DNA of 64,000 nt from an uncultured Luminiphilus sp. (GCA_943789425.1 CALSUB010000013.1:1-64000), one strand, 5' to 3'; counted from the first letter of the stretch, positions 7,973 to 17,915 are shown. Made by a program: numbers and translations. The notes: generated by a model from the sequence alone, not told the origin.

Positions 7973-10395
7973 CAGCTCATCAACCGCTGATTAGTCGGGT
8001 CATAAGCAGGATCAGTGAGCACTGTCGCTTGGCATCGAGCATCCAGCAGACCCACTTCTAACCGCGTCCCCAACACCGCTTGCGCCGGCGGTACATATCC
8101 AAAACCCAGACTCTGTTCTACCGCATAACCATAGCCACCCGAAGTGGTCACACCGACGCAGTCATCGCCGACAAATATCGGCTCGCCCCCCCGGACATCT
8201 GCATTCATAGCGTCCACCGAGAAGTAGACGAGCCGCAGTGGCCCGGCCTCCTGGGTTTCGGTGGCTGACTTACCAATAAAGTCATCTTTTTTATCATTAA
8301 AGAAACGCGCCATATCGGCCTCGAGCATCGTAACCTCATTAGTGAGCTCGGCACCCCAGCCGCGATAGGCTTTTTCCATGCGCAAGCTATTGAGTGCGTA
8401 CAAACCAAAGTTAGCAATACCATGTGCTTGGCCCGCCGCCCACACTGCGGCGTAAAGCGCTTCGAGATCTGCCATTTGCGGGTGCAACTCCCAGCCCAAC
8501 TCGCCCACATAGTTTATCCGCAGTGCCAGCGTCTTGACGCCCGCGATGTCGATCTCTTGTGCGCTGCGCCAAGGGAAAGACGCGTTATCCAGCGGCGTAT
8601 CCGTCAGTGTTGCGAGTAACTCCCGAGAACGCGGACCGGCCACAACCATCACGCCTCGTTGCTCGGTGGCATTGGTAATCTCAACCGCTTCGCCCTCCTC
8701 CCGCTGCTGCAACAAGTGATCCAAGTCACGCAGTTCAGCGCTAGCCGCCGATAACAAGTAAAAGTGATCCTCGGCGATTCGCGTGACGGTGGCCTCCCCT
8801 AAGATACGGCCCTGACGCGATAAGAAGTGTGCCAAGGCCATACCGCCGTCGCGTTTGGGCATGCGATTCGCCAACAGCCGGTTTAAAAACGCCTCGGCGC
8901 CGGCGCCGCGGACCGTATATTTTGCGAATCCGGTCATATCGATCACACCCACCCGATCTCTGACTGCTTCGCACTCCGCTCGCACCACCTCAAACACATT
9001 ATTGCGGCGGTAGCTGCATTCCTCTTCGCGGCCATCAAGGGAAAACCATTGCGGCCTTTCCCAACCAAATGTCTGCGTAAAAACTGCGCCTTGTTCTGCC
9101 AGCTTGGCATGCAGCGGACTCAGCCGGCAGTCCCGCGCCGCCGAAAATTCCTCTCCCGGTAACGGCGTGGCGTAGGTCAGTCCATAATCTTGGAAGCCCT
9201 TTTCCCGCATATAATGCCGATCGGCAAAGTCTCCAAACCGCCTCGGGTCGAACCCTGTCATATTGATTTCAGCGTCACCATGAATCATCCACTGGGCGAG
9301 ATACTTCCCGCACCCGGCCCCCTGAGCAATACCAAACGAGGAACCACAGCAGAGCCAAAAGTTCTCTAGGCCCGCAACAGGGCCCAGCAGTGGCGGGCCA
9401 TCCGCCGAATGAGGAATGGCGCCATTAACGATGCGTTTGATACCCGCTTCTAACATGGGCGGCATGCAGTTCATGGCCCGCTCAAGCCAAGGCATTAACC
9501 GGTCCAGATCGTCCGGAAATAACTCACTGTCCGAGGACCAAGGCGGCAGCCCGTCCGGACCCCAGGCCTCGGTCAGTCCGGTGGATTCATAAATACCAAT
9601 CAGGCCTGATTTCTGTTCTTGCCGAATATAAGCCGAGGCATAGGGGTCACGCATGACCGGGAATTCTTCATCGCGATCGATAAACTCTTGAATCGCGCCG
9701 GTGACAATATAGTGGTGTTCCATATTGGCAATCGGCACATCGGCGCCGACCATCTGTGCCACCTGGCGAGCAAAACTGCCCGCCGCATTGACCACGATCT
9801 CTGCCGTGACCTTGCCCAGTTCGGTATCGACCTCCCACTCGCCGGAAGGCAAACGATTGATATCGGTCACGCGGTTATGACGCACGATTTTGACGCCCAT
9901 ATCGGTGGCGCCGCGGGCCATCGCGTTGGTGAGCCCCGAGGGGTCAGCGTGGCCATCGTCTAATGTCCAAGCGCCCGCTATGACGCCATCGATATCGTAA
10001 AAGGGATTGAGTTCTTTAATCTTTGCCGCGTCGATGATTTCCATGTGGAAACCGACGTTGTCAGCGATACCCTTCATATAATGAAACCAGTCAAGATCGG
10101 CTTGTTGACGCGCGACACGAATGCCGCCAGACGCATGCCAACTCACATATTGGCCGGTCTTTTCTTCCAGCGTCGGATACAGCCTATTACCGTAATCGTG
10201 GATCTTGGCTAGATTGTAATTGCTCACCAAACTCGGGCACTGGCCTGCGGCATGCCAAGTCGATCCCGAGGTCAATTCCCCCTTCTCGATCAACATGACA
10301 TTGGTTTCACCTTCTTCGGCGAGATGGTAAGCCAACGCCACCCCCATAATGCCGCCGCCAACAATCACGATTCGGGCTTGTGAATTCATGGACAT
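7972..10395 (-). CDS. dimethylglycine/sarcosine dehydrogenase-like FAD-GcvT protein (A)
   Basis: An intact 807-residue protein. It has an N-terminal Rossmann motif (VGGGIMGVALAYHLAEEG), then SGSTWHAAGQ with the predicted flavin-linking histidine (residue 48), and a C-terminal GcvT domain (NRMPKRDGGMALAHFL, VAGPRSREL, YVGELGWELHPQ, NSLRMEKAYRGWGAEL). The predicted role is oxidative N-demethylation of a secondary or tertiary amine with transfer of the C1 unit to THF. Two in-frame ATGs lie six bases apart (10395 and 10389). The AAGAAGGG ribosome site sits at normal distance from the second and is too close to the first, so 10389 may be the true start. It is the first gene of the A-B operon and is divergent from the corrinoid operon at 10909. 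The substrate cannot be fixed from sequence. Confidence 0.9.
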   Translation of the reverse strand: MSMNSQARIVIVGGGIMGVALAYHLAEEGETNVMLIEKGELTSGSTWHAAGQCPSLVSNYNLAKIHDYGNRLYPTLEEKTGQYVSWHASGGIRVARQQADLDWFHYMKGIADNVGFHMEIIDAAKIKELNPFYDIDGVIAGAWTLDDGHADPSGLTNAMARGATDMGVKIVRHNRVTDINRLPSGEWEVDTELGKVTAEIVVNAAGSFARQVAQMVGADVPIANMEHHYIVTGAIQEFIDRDEEFPVMRDPYASAYIRQEQKSGLIGIYESTGLTEAWGPDGLPPWSSDSELFPDDLDRLMPWLERAMNCMPPMLEAGIKRIVNGAIPHSADGPPLLGPVAGLENFWLCCGSSFGIAQGAGCGKYLAQWMIHGDAEINMTGFDPRRFGDFADRHYMREKGFQDYGLTYATPLPGEEFSAARDCRLSPLHAKLAEQGAVFTQTFGWERPQWFSLDGREEECSYRRNNVFEVVRAECEAVRDRVGVIDMTGFAKYTVRGAGAEAFLNRLLANRMPKRDGGMALAHFLSRQGRILGEATVTRIAEDHFYLLSAASAELRDLDHLLQQREEGEAVEITNATEQRGVMVVAGPRSRELLATLTDTPLDNASFPWRSAQEIDIAGVKTLALRINYVGELGWELHPQMADLEALYAAVWAAGQAHGIANFGLYALNSLRMEKAYRGWGAELTNEVTMLEADMARFFNDKKDDFIGKSATETQEAGPLRLVYFSVDAMNADVRGGEPIFVGDDCVGVTTSGGYGYAVEQSLGFGYVPPAQAVLGTRLEVGLLDARCQATVLTDPAYDPTNQRLMS

Positions 10396-10908
10396 ACCCT
10401 TCTTCCCCCGTTCTTATGCGATGGAGGCTACAGTGTGATTTTGGACCGCGTCAATGCATTGATAACGTCTCGATCTTAAGCCGGCAGTCGCTAATGGTCT
10501 TGGCAAATGCGGGCAGCGTGGGGCTAAGAGATACACAAATCGCTCAGTCGGCGAGGTGCCCTCGGGGTGGGCCCAGAGCCAATCCCAGTCCCTCCCGAAA
10601 ATCACCGGAACCCGTGATCTTTTGCACCTCCACAATTTCGTGCTCAAGGTGTCGTTTTTGGTTCTTAAGGTGTCGGTTTGGGCATAGCCTCTTCGCGGCA
10701 ACAACGCCACAGTAGCGCCCATTGCAAGCGGGTTTTTCGGGCTTCTTTTTGGGCCTCAGTAACGCTGTTCGCAAGGAGTGATTCGGTTACTATGAATAAT
10801 GCGAATCGGGCCTCAATCTGGCCACGGAGTGACAGTCAGCCGGTGCCTCAATGAGACCGAATGTTGCAGAGCACGAGGCGGACAAGGCCTCTTGATGGAA
10901 GCGGTGGA
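10396..10908. promoter_or_regulatory. divergent control region between dehydrogenase A and the corrinoid operon
   Basis: 513 bp without a credible gene. It must contain promoters for both divergent operons. The clearest structure is a direct repeat, AAGGTGTCG at 10646-10654 and again at 10667-10675, exactly 21 bp (two helical turns) apart, described separately. Confidence 0.6.
10644..10676 (+). promoter_or_regulatory. candidate AraC-type operator, site A
   Basis: A 33-bp element with half-sites AAGGTGTCG repeated at 21-bp spacing, the geometry typical of AraC-family dimers on tandem half-sites. 25 of 33 positions match the element at 24819-24851 upstream of dehydrogenase C. The first half also matches the divergent region at 17.9 kb (CAAGGTGxCG). 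It points toward the corrinoid operon about 230 bp downstream. The likely ligand is the GlxA/AraC regulator at 21018-22050 (inference). Confidence 0.5.
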
Positions 10909-12453
10909 ATGAGCGAGCGAGCGAGCAGACGAAAAGGCGGAGGTCGAGCTGGACGAAGAGAGGCTCGCGCCGATAGCTGCGCCCGCCACCGCACCTTTTA
11001 TCGAGCGAAAGATTCCCTACGTTGAGATTCTCAGCGAAGAAAACCTTGAGCTGATCGAGCACAACGCTGACCGACTGCTGAGCGAAATTGGCATCGACTT
11101 TCTCGACGACCCGGAAGTCTTAGATTTATTTCGCGAAGCCGGTGCAGAGGTCGACGGGACGCGGGTCCGGTTCCCAGCGGGGATGTGCCGGCAAATCATT
11201 CAAGCCAGCGCGCCAAGCGAGTATGTGCAACATGCGCGAAACCCCGCTCGCAGCGTGACCATTGGCGGTAAGCGCACCGTGCTGGTGCCCGCCTATGGCC
11301 CTCCCTTTCGTGCACGACATCGACAAAGGCCGACGCTACGCCACCATCGAAGATTTTGAGAATTTCGTCAAACTCGCTTACATGGCGCCAGGGATTCATC
11401 ACTCGGGTGGCACCGTCTGTGAGCCCGTTGATCTGCCGGTCAACAAGCGCCACTACGACATGCTGTATAGCCACTTTAAGTATAGCGACAAGCCCCTGAT
11501 GGGCTCGGTCACTCATTGGCGCCGCGCTCAAGACTCCGTCGACATGGCAAAAATCGTCTTTGGCGATGAGTTTGTTGACCAAAACTGTGTGCTCACCAGC
11601 TTGATCAACGTCAACTCTCCTTTGGTCTTTGATGGCACCATGCTGGGCTCACTGAAAGGTCTATGCCCGCAATAACCAATCCACGGTGATATCGCCCTTT
11701 ATTCTTGCCGGTGCGATGTCCCCAGTGACGGTTACCGGTACGCTAACTCAAATTCTGGCTGAGGCCCTAGCTGGCATCACCCTGACGCAACTGATTCGCC
11801 CCGGCTGCCCCGTGATTTTTGGCACGTTCGCAGCGGCAGTGTCGATGGCAACTGGTGCGCCTACTTTTGGGACTCCCGAGCCCAGCATGGTGATTTATGC
11901 CGCCGCCGCACTGGCACGCAGGCTTGGCGTCCCCTTTCGGAGTGGCGGCGGACTCTGTGGATCCAAGCTACCCGATGCCCAGGCGGCTTATGAAGCGGCG
12001 AATACATTACAAACCGCGGCACTGGCAGGGGTGAACTTCATGCTTCATACCGCTGGCTGGCTCGAAGGCGGTCTGGCAATGGGCTATGAGAAATTCATCA
12101 TGGACTGCGATCAGGCAAGTATGATTTCGGTGCTCTTGCAGGGCGTCGATATGTCCGAGAATGCGCAGGCGATGGACGCCTTTGCAGAAGTGGGTCCTGG
12201 AAAGCATTTTCTCGGATCAGCCCACACGCTCACTAACTTTGAAACGGCCTTTTATCGCTCGACCGTCGCCGACAACAACAGCTATGAGCAGTGGTCGGCG
12301 GAAGGCAGTTTAGACTCGGCTCAGCGAGCCAATGTCTTGTGGAAAAAAATGCTGGCGGAGTACGAAGCCCCTGAGTTAGATCCCGCCATCGACGAAGCGC
12401 TACAAGCTTTCATGACGACTCAAAAAGCATCTTTCGCCGATCGAGATTATTAA
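10909..12453 (+). CDS. MttB-family (COG5598, non-pyrrolysine) corrinoid methyltransferase, frameshifted
   Basis: About 514 residues after joining. It has an arginine/glycine-rich N-terminus (MSERASRRKGGGRAGRREAR), then PFIERKIPYVEILSEENLEL, IEHNADRLLSEIGIDFLDDP, FVHDIDKGRRYATIEDFENF, YARNNQSTVISPFILAGAMS, 'GAPTFGTPEPSM', 'GLCGSKLPDAQAAYEAANTL' and 'GPGKHFLGSAHTLTNFETAF'. The family transfers a methyl group from quaternary amines (glycine betaine for MtgB, TMA for Pyl-MttB) to a corrinoid protein. Its direct partner, the corrinoid protein, begins 18 bp downstream after a GAGGAGAG ribosome site. Breaks lie near 10960, 11305 (CCCTTT) and 11657 (AAAGG). The intact downstream operon argues for indel errors. 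The substrate is unknown; betaines are the best guess. Confidence 0.85.
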
Positions 12454-12471
12454 AAGAGGAGAGCCACTTCC

Positions 12472-13173
12472 ATGTCAGATGACGAAGACGATATTGTCCT
12501 TTCAGAACTCTCGAATGAGGATCTCGTGCAACAAATGCACGATGACCTGTATGACGGCCTAACGGAAGAGATTGAAGAAGGCACTCGGATTTTGCTGGCA
12601 CGTGAGTGGTCTCCAGAGGACGTGCTCGGCAAGGCATTGGTCGACGGCATGACCATTGTCGGCATCGACTTTCGCGACGGTATCTTGTTTGTTCCCGAGG
12701 TCTTGCTGGCTGCCAACGCCATGAAAGGCGGTATGGCGATATTGCGCCCACTGCTCGCGGAGACCGGTGCCAAGCCTGTTGGCACAATGGTCATTGGTAC
12801 GGTCAAAGGCGACATTCATGACATTGGCAAAAACCTCGTCTCGATGATGCTGGAAGGCGCGGGGTTTGAGGTCTTTGACATCGGCATCAACAACGCCGTT
12901 GAGGATTATTTAGCGGCGATCGAACAGCACAAACCAGACATTTTGGGCATGTCTGCCCTGCTCACGACCACCATGCCTTATATGAAGGTAGTGATCGATA
13001 CGCTGGTCGAAAAAGGACTGCGCGAGGACTATATCGTGCTGGTGGGCGGCGCCCCACTCAACGAGGAATTTGGTCAGGCTGTTGGCGCTGATGCCTACTG
13101 TCGTGACGCAGCAGAAGCGGCGACCACGGCCATCCGCATGGTCAGTGAACGCCGTCTGGCGCAGAGCGCCTGA
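12472..13173 (+). CDS. corrinoid (B12-binding) methyl carrier protein
   Basis: An intact 233-residue protein of the MtbC/MttC type. The N-terminal helical cap domain (residues about 10-95, 'LTEEIEEGTRILLAREWSPE', 'FVPEVLLAANAMKGGM') is followed by the Rossmann-like cobalamin domain with GDIHDIGKN. Its His116 is the predicted lower cobalt ligand (DxHxxG). 'MSALLTTT' (the SxL motif) and 'VLVGGAP' (the GG motif) complete the signature. It should accept methyl from the MttB-like protein and pass it to the pterin-dependent methyltransferase encoded at 14241. The N-terminus is unusually acidic (SDDEDDIVLSELSNED). Confidence 0.93.
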   Translation: MSDDEDDIVLSELSNEDLVQQMHDDLYDGLTEEIEEGTRILLAREWSPEDVLGKALVDGMTIVGIDFRDGILFVPEVLLAANAMKGGMAILRPLLAETGAKPVGTMVIGTVKGDIHDIGKNLVSMMLEGAGFEVFDIGINNAVEDYLAAIEQHKPDILGMSALLTTTMPYMKVVIDTLVEKGLREDYIVLVGGAPLNEEFGQAVGADAYCRDAAEAATTAIRMVSERRLAQSA

Positions 13174-13184
13174 CCTTCTCGGCG

Positions 13185-13815
13185 ATGATGGGAGCCACTC
13201 TAATCATCGCCTGCGGCGCACTCGCGCGGGAAATTGACGCGCTGAAGCGCGCCAATGGATGGGACCAGCTGCAGGTGCAATGTCTTGACGCCGCCCTGCA
13301 CAACCGCCCTAAATCGATTCCCGCCAAAGTCGAGGCTTTGCTCGAAAAGCACTTTCATCAATACGAACGCGTCTTTGTGGCTTACGCCGACTGTGGCACT
13401 GGCGGTGCACTGGATACGGTGTTGGCGCGATGGGGCGTCAGCCGTCTCCCCGGCGCTCACTGTTACGAGGTCTTTGCGACGTCACCCGTGTTCCATGCGC
13501 TTGCAGCCGCAGAGCCCGGCACCTTTTACTTGACCGATTTCTTAGCCCGACACTTTGACCGATTGGTCATCGAGGACCTAAAACTGGATACGCACCCAGC
13601 ATTACAGGACATGCTCTTTGGTCATTACCAGCGAGTCGTCTACCTGGCCCAAACAGACGATCCAGACCTCCGCGCCAAAGCGCAAAAAGCGGCAGACCGA
13701 TTAGGGCTCTGCTTTTGAGGTGCTCGAGACCGGATTAACAGCGTTGCAAGCCGCATTAGCCCCGCAAGTTCTTCACTTTGATCATGACCGTGAGGCCCAC
13801 CATGCAACGCATTGA
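13185..13815 (+). CDS. DUF1638 protein, frameshifted
   Basis: About 209 residues after joining across a T4 run at 13713-13716. It shows features of DUF1638: an N-terminal 'LIIACGALAREID', 'LQVQCLDAALHNRPKSIPAK', 'VFVAYADCGTGGALD', 'HCYEVFATSPVFHAL', 'GTFYLTDFLARHFDRLV'. The true C-terminus (EVLETGLTALQAALAPQVLH) lies in the next frame and ends at 13815. The conserved cysteines and histidine (ACGA, ADCGTGG, HCYE) suggest a metal or corrinoid-related function, but none is established. DUF1638 genes commonly travel with MttB/corrinoid genes. It begins 11 bp after the corrinoid gene and overlaps the next gene by 14 bp, so it is an integral operon member. Confidence 0.8.
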
Positions 13816-14111
13816 TATTTTGTGGCGCGATATTCCCTCGCAAGTCCTGATTAAGCGTGGCCGAGATCGTGGTAAGTACATGCTGAGCGCGCGCTTCCAA
13901 GAGGCGATAGACCGCGCTGCCATGCGAGCCGGCAAGGGCGGCAGTGACGCCTACCTCGATGAATGGCGACGGGTCACCACCGCGATAGAGGCCGAAGGCG
14001 CACTGGCAGATATCGCAGCCGCAACTCGGTCAAGCAATTGAAGCGCAGTACTCTGACGAGGACATCACCCGGCTTGCCAAGCAAAATGGCTACGCTGAGC
14101 CTAACTCATGA
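13802..14111 (+). CDS. PF13769 'virulence factor' domain protein, frameshifted
   Basis: About 102 residues after joining across a break near 14025. 'DILWRDIPSQVLIKRGRDRG', 'ELxxRFQEAIDRAAMRAG' and 'GSDAYLDEWRR' mark the small PF13769 domain, which carries the family name virulence factor without biochemical basis. The C-terminus, EAQYSDEDITRLAKQNG, continues to 14111. Its start overlaps the DUF1638 gene. I recall such proteins in C1-transfer operons beside corrinoid proteins and pterin methyltransferases, so a helper role in demethylation (for example chaperoning or electron transfer) is more plausible than virulence. Confidence 0.75.
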
Positions 14112-14240
14112 GGTCGGCCAGACGCGGGTCCCTATGCAGGCGCAATGGCTCAACGTATTTTACAAATCAATAAAAACCGCACCGCCACCTTCATTCCTAT
14201 TTTCTTCTTTCATTACTATTTTCTGCATTAGGCGATCCTC

Positions 14241-15146
14241 ATGACAATAACGACGATTAGTTCAGCCACTCGGGAAGTTCATATGGGCTTCGATCAACGC
14301 TTTGTGATTATTGGGGAGCGGATCAATCCAACCGGTCGCAAAATTTTGGCCGAAGAAATGAAAAATGGGGACTACAGCCGTGTCGAGTCTGACGCGCTGG
14401 CGCAGGTTGCAGCGGGCGCCCACATGCTCGATGTCAACGCGGGGATTCCGCTGGCGGATGAGCCACGTATTTTGGCGGAAGCCATTCAACTGGTTCAGTC
14501 GATCACCGATGTCCCACTGAGCATTGATTCCTCTATCGTCGAAGCACTGGAGGCGGGTCTTGCCGTTTATCAGGGAAAAGCACTGGTCAATTCAGTCACG
14601 GGTGAGGATGAAGTGCTAGAGCGGGTGCTACCCTTGGTCGCCAAACACAAGGCGGCTGTTGTGGCGATCTCTAATGATGAGACCGGTATCTCAGAGGATC
14701 CCGACGTGCGCTTCGCGGTCGCAAAAAAATTGTCGAGCGCGCCGCTGACTACGGGATACCCTATAGCGATATTGTTGTGGATCCCCTCGTGATGCCAATT
14801 GGTGCGATCAATACTGCCGGCTTGCAGGTCATGGCGCTGGTGCGACGCCTGAGAGAGGAGCTCAAAGTGAATACCACCTGTGGCGCCTCTAACGTGAGCT
14901 TTGGTCTGCCTAATCGTAATGGCATTAACTCGGCCTTTCTTACCATGGCGATGGGTGCTGGCATGACCTCCGCGATTACCAGCCCCATGCATCCAGAAGT
15001 GATGCAGGCTGTGCGCGGTGGCGACGTTATGATGGGGCATGATCCCAACTGTACGCATTGGATTCGCGCCTATCGTGAACCCGCTGCTGAGGGTGAGGGG
15101 ACGTGGTGGCAGAGCTGGACGATCGGGACGTCGTAGGAGCGCGTGA
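14241..15146 (+). CDS. methyltetrahydrofolate:corrinoid methyltransferase (pterin-binding), frameshifted
   Basis: A ~301-residue pterin-binding TIM barrel related to AcsE, MtgA and the MetH pterin domain. It shows 'FVIIGERINPTGRKILAEEM', 'GAHMLDVNAGIP', 'DVPLSIDSSIVEALEAGL', 'ALVNSVTGE', 'DIVVDPLVMPIGAINTAG', 'NTTCGASNVSFGLPNRNGIN' and 'MAMGAGMTSAITSPMHPEV'. It should move methyl from the corrinoid protein to THF, giving methyl-THF for the MTHFR/formate branch. One break lies at A7 (14723-14729), where the family needs one more base. A second near 15097 brings back an arginine/glycine-rich tail ending at 15146. The start at 14241 is chosen because residues from TTISSATREV onward match the family. 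129 bp separate it from the preceding gene. Confidence 0.88.
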
Positions 15147-15149
15147 ATC

Positions 15150-17181
15150 TTGGGTGAAAGCGATGTCAAAGTGCTCTTCATGCCCTCGGGAAGACGGGGG
15201 TTTTTTCCGCGCGGTACGCCTCTTTTAGACGCTGCACGGAGCCTAGGCGTCGACATCGACTCGGTCTGTGGTGGCCGAGGACTCTGCGGGCGCTGCCAAA
15301 TCAGTTGCGTGACGGGGTCTTTTGCCAAACACCAAATCGAATCCGACGTCGATCACCTCTCCCCTTTCTGCGCGACCGAGGTCAAATTTGTCGAGCGAAA
15401 AGGCCCTTTAAAAGAGGGCCGTCGGCTCAGTTGTCACACCACACTACTCGACGATGCCGTCATCGATGTGCCCGCTGAGAGTCAGGTGCACCGGCAGATC
15501 GTGCGCAAAGAAATGGAATCTCGCGATATCCGTCTCGATCCCGCTACACGGCTCTACTACGTGCAGATTGGCGAGCCGACGCTGGAAGATCCCCGCGGTG
15601 AACTGCAACTGTTAATCGAAGCACTCGAAGCCGATTGGGGTGTGACCGGCCTCACGTTGGCCCATTCACAGCTGCAGCAAATTCAGGCGGCACTGACACG
15701 TGAGGATCGCGGTGTCACGGTCGCGATCTATCAGGAGCGCCTGATTACCGGTATCTGGCCGGGGCTGTTTGAGCAGCCGCGGGGTATCGCCATTGACGTG
15801 GGCTCCACCACGGTCGCGGCGCATCTTTGTGATTTAAAAACCGGAGAGGTGCTTGGCCTCTGCCGGCGTGATGAACCCGCAAATTCGCTATGGCGAAGAT
15901 CTGATGAGCCGAGTCTCATATGTGATGATGCACCCCGAAGGTGCAGAGCTGCTCACCCTCGCCATCCGCGAAGCAATCAATGGCCTATTGGTGGAGTTGA
16001 GTGAGCAAGCCTCAGGCGACATCAACGATATTTTAGAAATTGCCCTGGTGGCGAACCCCATCATGCATCATATTTTGCTGGGCATTAACCCGGTCAACCT
16101 CGGCACAGCGCCCTTTGCGCTCACCACCAGCGACCCGATCGACACCCGCGCCATCGAAGTGGGACTGATCGCGCATCCTGAGGCACGACTGTATTGCCTG
16201 CCGTGTATTGCGGGCCATGTGGGAGCGGATGCTGCCGGGGTCATTTTGGCCGAGGCACCCCATCGCGGGGAGGGCATGACACTCGTCGTCGATGTCGGCA
16301 CCAATGCTGAGATCGTGCTCGCCAATCAGGAGCGCCTACTCGTGTGTTCGAGCCCCACTGGACCCGCTTTCGAAGGCGCGCAAATTAGCAGCGGCCAGCG
16401 CGCCACCATGGGCGCCATTGAGCGCGTTCGCATCGACCGAGACACACTGGAGCCGCGCTTCAAATGTATCGGCAGCGATCTGTGGTCTAACGAAGCAGGG
16501 TTTTCAGAGGCGATGTCCGGCCACGGTGTCACCGGTATCTGTGGGTCCGGCATCATTGAAGTGGTGGCGGAGATGTATCTTGCTGGTGTCATCACGCCCG
16601 AAGGTGTGGTCGACGGAAGCTTGACCGAGCAAAGCACCCGGATTCGCCAAGAGGGCCGCACTTGGTCCTATGTGCTGCATCACGCCGAGACGGCGGATGA
16701 ATCTGATGTGGTGATCACCCAAAATGATGTGCGGCAAATCCAACTGGCTAAAGCGGCACTCTACGCGGGTATCAAACTCCTGATGGATGAAATGGGGACC
16801 CCCTCGGTCGATCGAATTCGCCTAGCAGGTGCCTTTGGTAGTCATATCAGTGTCAGTCACGCGATGGTACTGGGACTGATACCTGATTGCGATCTAGAAC
16901 ACGTGACTTCAGCCGGCAACGCTGCCGGTGCGGGCGCCCGCATGGCGCTGTTGGACCGCAACGCCCGACTCGAGATTGCCGATACCATCCGCACGGCGGA
17001 GCGGATCGAGACGGCAGTGGCACCCGAGTTCCAAAGCCATTTTGTCGGAGCAATGGCCCTACCACATCAGAGCGACGCGTTTCCGAATCTGTTCTCTCAG
17101 GTTGACCCACCCAAAGCCAAGACGACCGCACCGGGCGATTCACCTAAGCGTCGTCGTCGAAGTAACCGCTCGAACGGCTAA
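15150..17181 (+). CDS. ferredoxin-ASKHA corrinoid reductive activase (RamA-like/DUF4445), frameshifted
   Basis: About 676 residues. The N-terminal 2Fe-2S domain has CGGRGLCGRCQ and a later 'LSCHT'. A linker is followed by the DUF4445 ASKHA ATPase: 'IAIDVGSTTVAAHLCDL', 'SAGVMNPQIRYGEDLMSRVS', 'LPCIAGHVGADAAG', 'LVVDVGTNAEIVL', 'GPAFEGAQISSGQRA', 'IRLAGAFGSHI' and 'AGNAAGAGARMALLD'. Such enzymes use ATP and a low-potential electron to return inactive Co(II) corrinoid to Co(I). The start is probably TTG at 15150, ten bases after GGAG (15136-15139); the next in-frame ATG falls inside the conserved N-terminus. One break lies at 15853. The arginine-rich tail (KRRRRSNRSNG) is unusual. It is the last gene of the operon. 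Confidence 0.9.
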
Positions 17182-17281
17182 GCGCCGTTACCCGCGAACT
17201 GCAGCCCAAGGGCACGCCAAAGTGTGGGCAACAACGAACAGTTGTAAACCCGCCTCATTAGGGCTGGCTGGCACCACTCAC

Positions 17282-17797
17282 TTAAACTGTCTTGCTGCGA
17301 GCCTCGCGATCATAGACCGCGTCATCTAGGCGACTGCCAAATAACGAATCAGGCATCATCTCGTAGTAGGGGTCGTTGGTTGGCATGGTCCGGCTCCAAT
17401 CCACGCGCTCTGACCGATAGGTCATCTTCCAGATCTCTCCTCGACGCTCGTAGCGATCGAGGTAGCGTCCAGCGACAATCAGGTCCTCAAAGCCACTCTC
17501 GGCTTTCACCTTGTGATACGCCTGAAAATAGACTTCGCCGAAGGCCTCATCACCCTCCACCTCGATCAGCGTATTGCCAATCATGTGCTGATTCGAAATG
17601 TGATCGCTCAGTGCGGTGATCGCAAACTCGATAAAAGTGGGTGCATCGCTGTTGATAAAACCATATTCGCAAAAGGCATTTTCCCAGAATACCGACTGCA
17701 GCAGCTCAGCATCTGTGCGATCAAGTCCCCGCATATATCGACACGACAGCTCGTAGAGCGCTTGTTTGTCCAGCAAGATCTGCAGTGCACGATCCAT
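17282..17797 (-). CDS. SnoaL-like (NTF2-fold) protein paired with a Rieske oxygenase
   Basis: 171 residues with the NTF2/SnoaL_4 pattern: 'LLDKQALYELSCRYMRGLDR', 'DAELLQSVFWENAFCEYG', 'TQHxxxN'-like 'SNQHMIGNTLIEVEGDEA', 'GRYLDRYERRGEIWKM' and 'RVDWSR'. The same fold forms the beta subunit of ring-hydroxylating dioxygenases, but this protein is closer to stand-alone SnoaL_4 members. AAGAGG sits eight bases before the ATG at 17797, which decides the start; the frame is open further upstream but without support. It is divergent from the Rieske alpha gene, with a shared operator-like inverted repeat between them. It probably works on the same substrate or as an accessory subunit. Confidence 0.75.
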   Translation of the reverse strand: MDRALQILLDKQALYELSCRYMRGLDRTDAELLQSVFWENAFCEYGFINSDAPTFIEFAITALSDHISNQHMIGNTLIEVEGDEAFGEVYFQAYHKVKAESGFEDLIVAGRYLDRYERRGEIWKMTYRSERVDWSRTMPTNDPYYEMMPDSLFGSRLDDAVYDREARSKTV

Positions 17798-17879
17798 GAA
17801 TAAAGCCTCTTGATTGGTTTCATCGGATGTCATGCGTGCATCGTCATCCACATTCCTTCCCAGATCAACCGCTATGGTC

Positions 17880-17915
17880 GTGACGCCCAATCGACTGCCA
17901 ACGGCGTCACCTTGT
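17880..17915. promoter_or_regulatory. candidate operator, site C (inverted repeat in divergent promoter)
   Basis: GTGACGCC (17880-17887) and GGCGTCAC (17903-17910) form a perfect 8-bp inverted repeat. The minus-strand half reads CAAGGTGACGCC, matching the first half-site of the elements at 10.65 and 24.8 kb. One half faces the SnoaL-like gene and the other the Rieske gene. Common control with the other C1 operons is inferred. Confidence 0.45.

Noticed and set aside
10909-12453. Pyrrolysine-containing MttB
   Set aside because: No in-frame amber codon is found in the reconstructed central region of either MttB-like gene, and no pyl genes are present; both fit the non-Pyl COG5598 branch.
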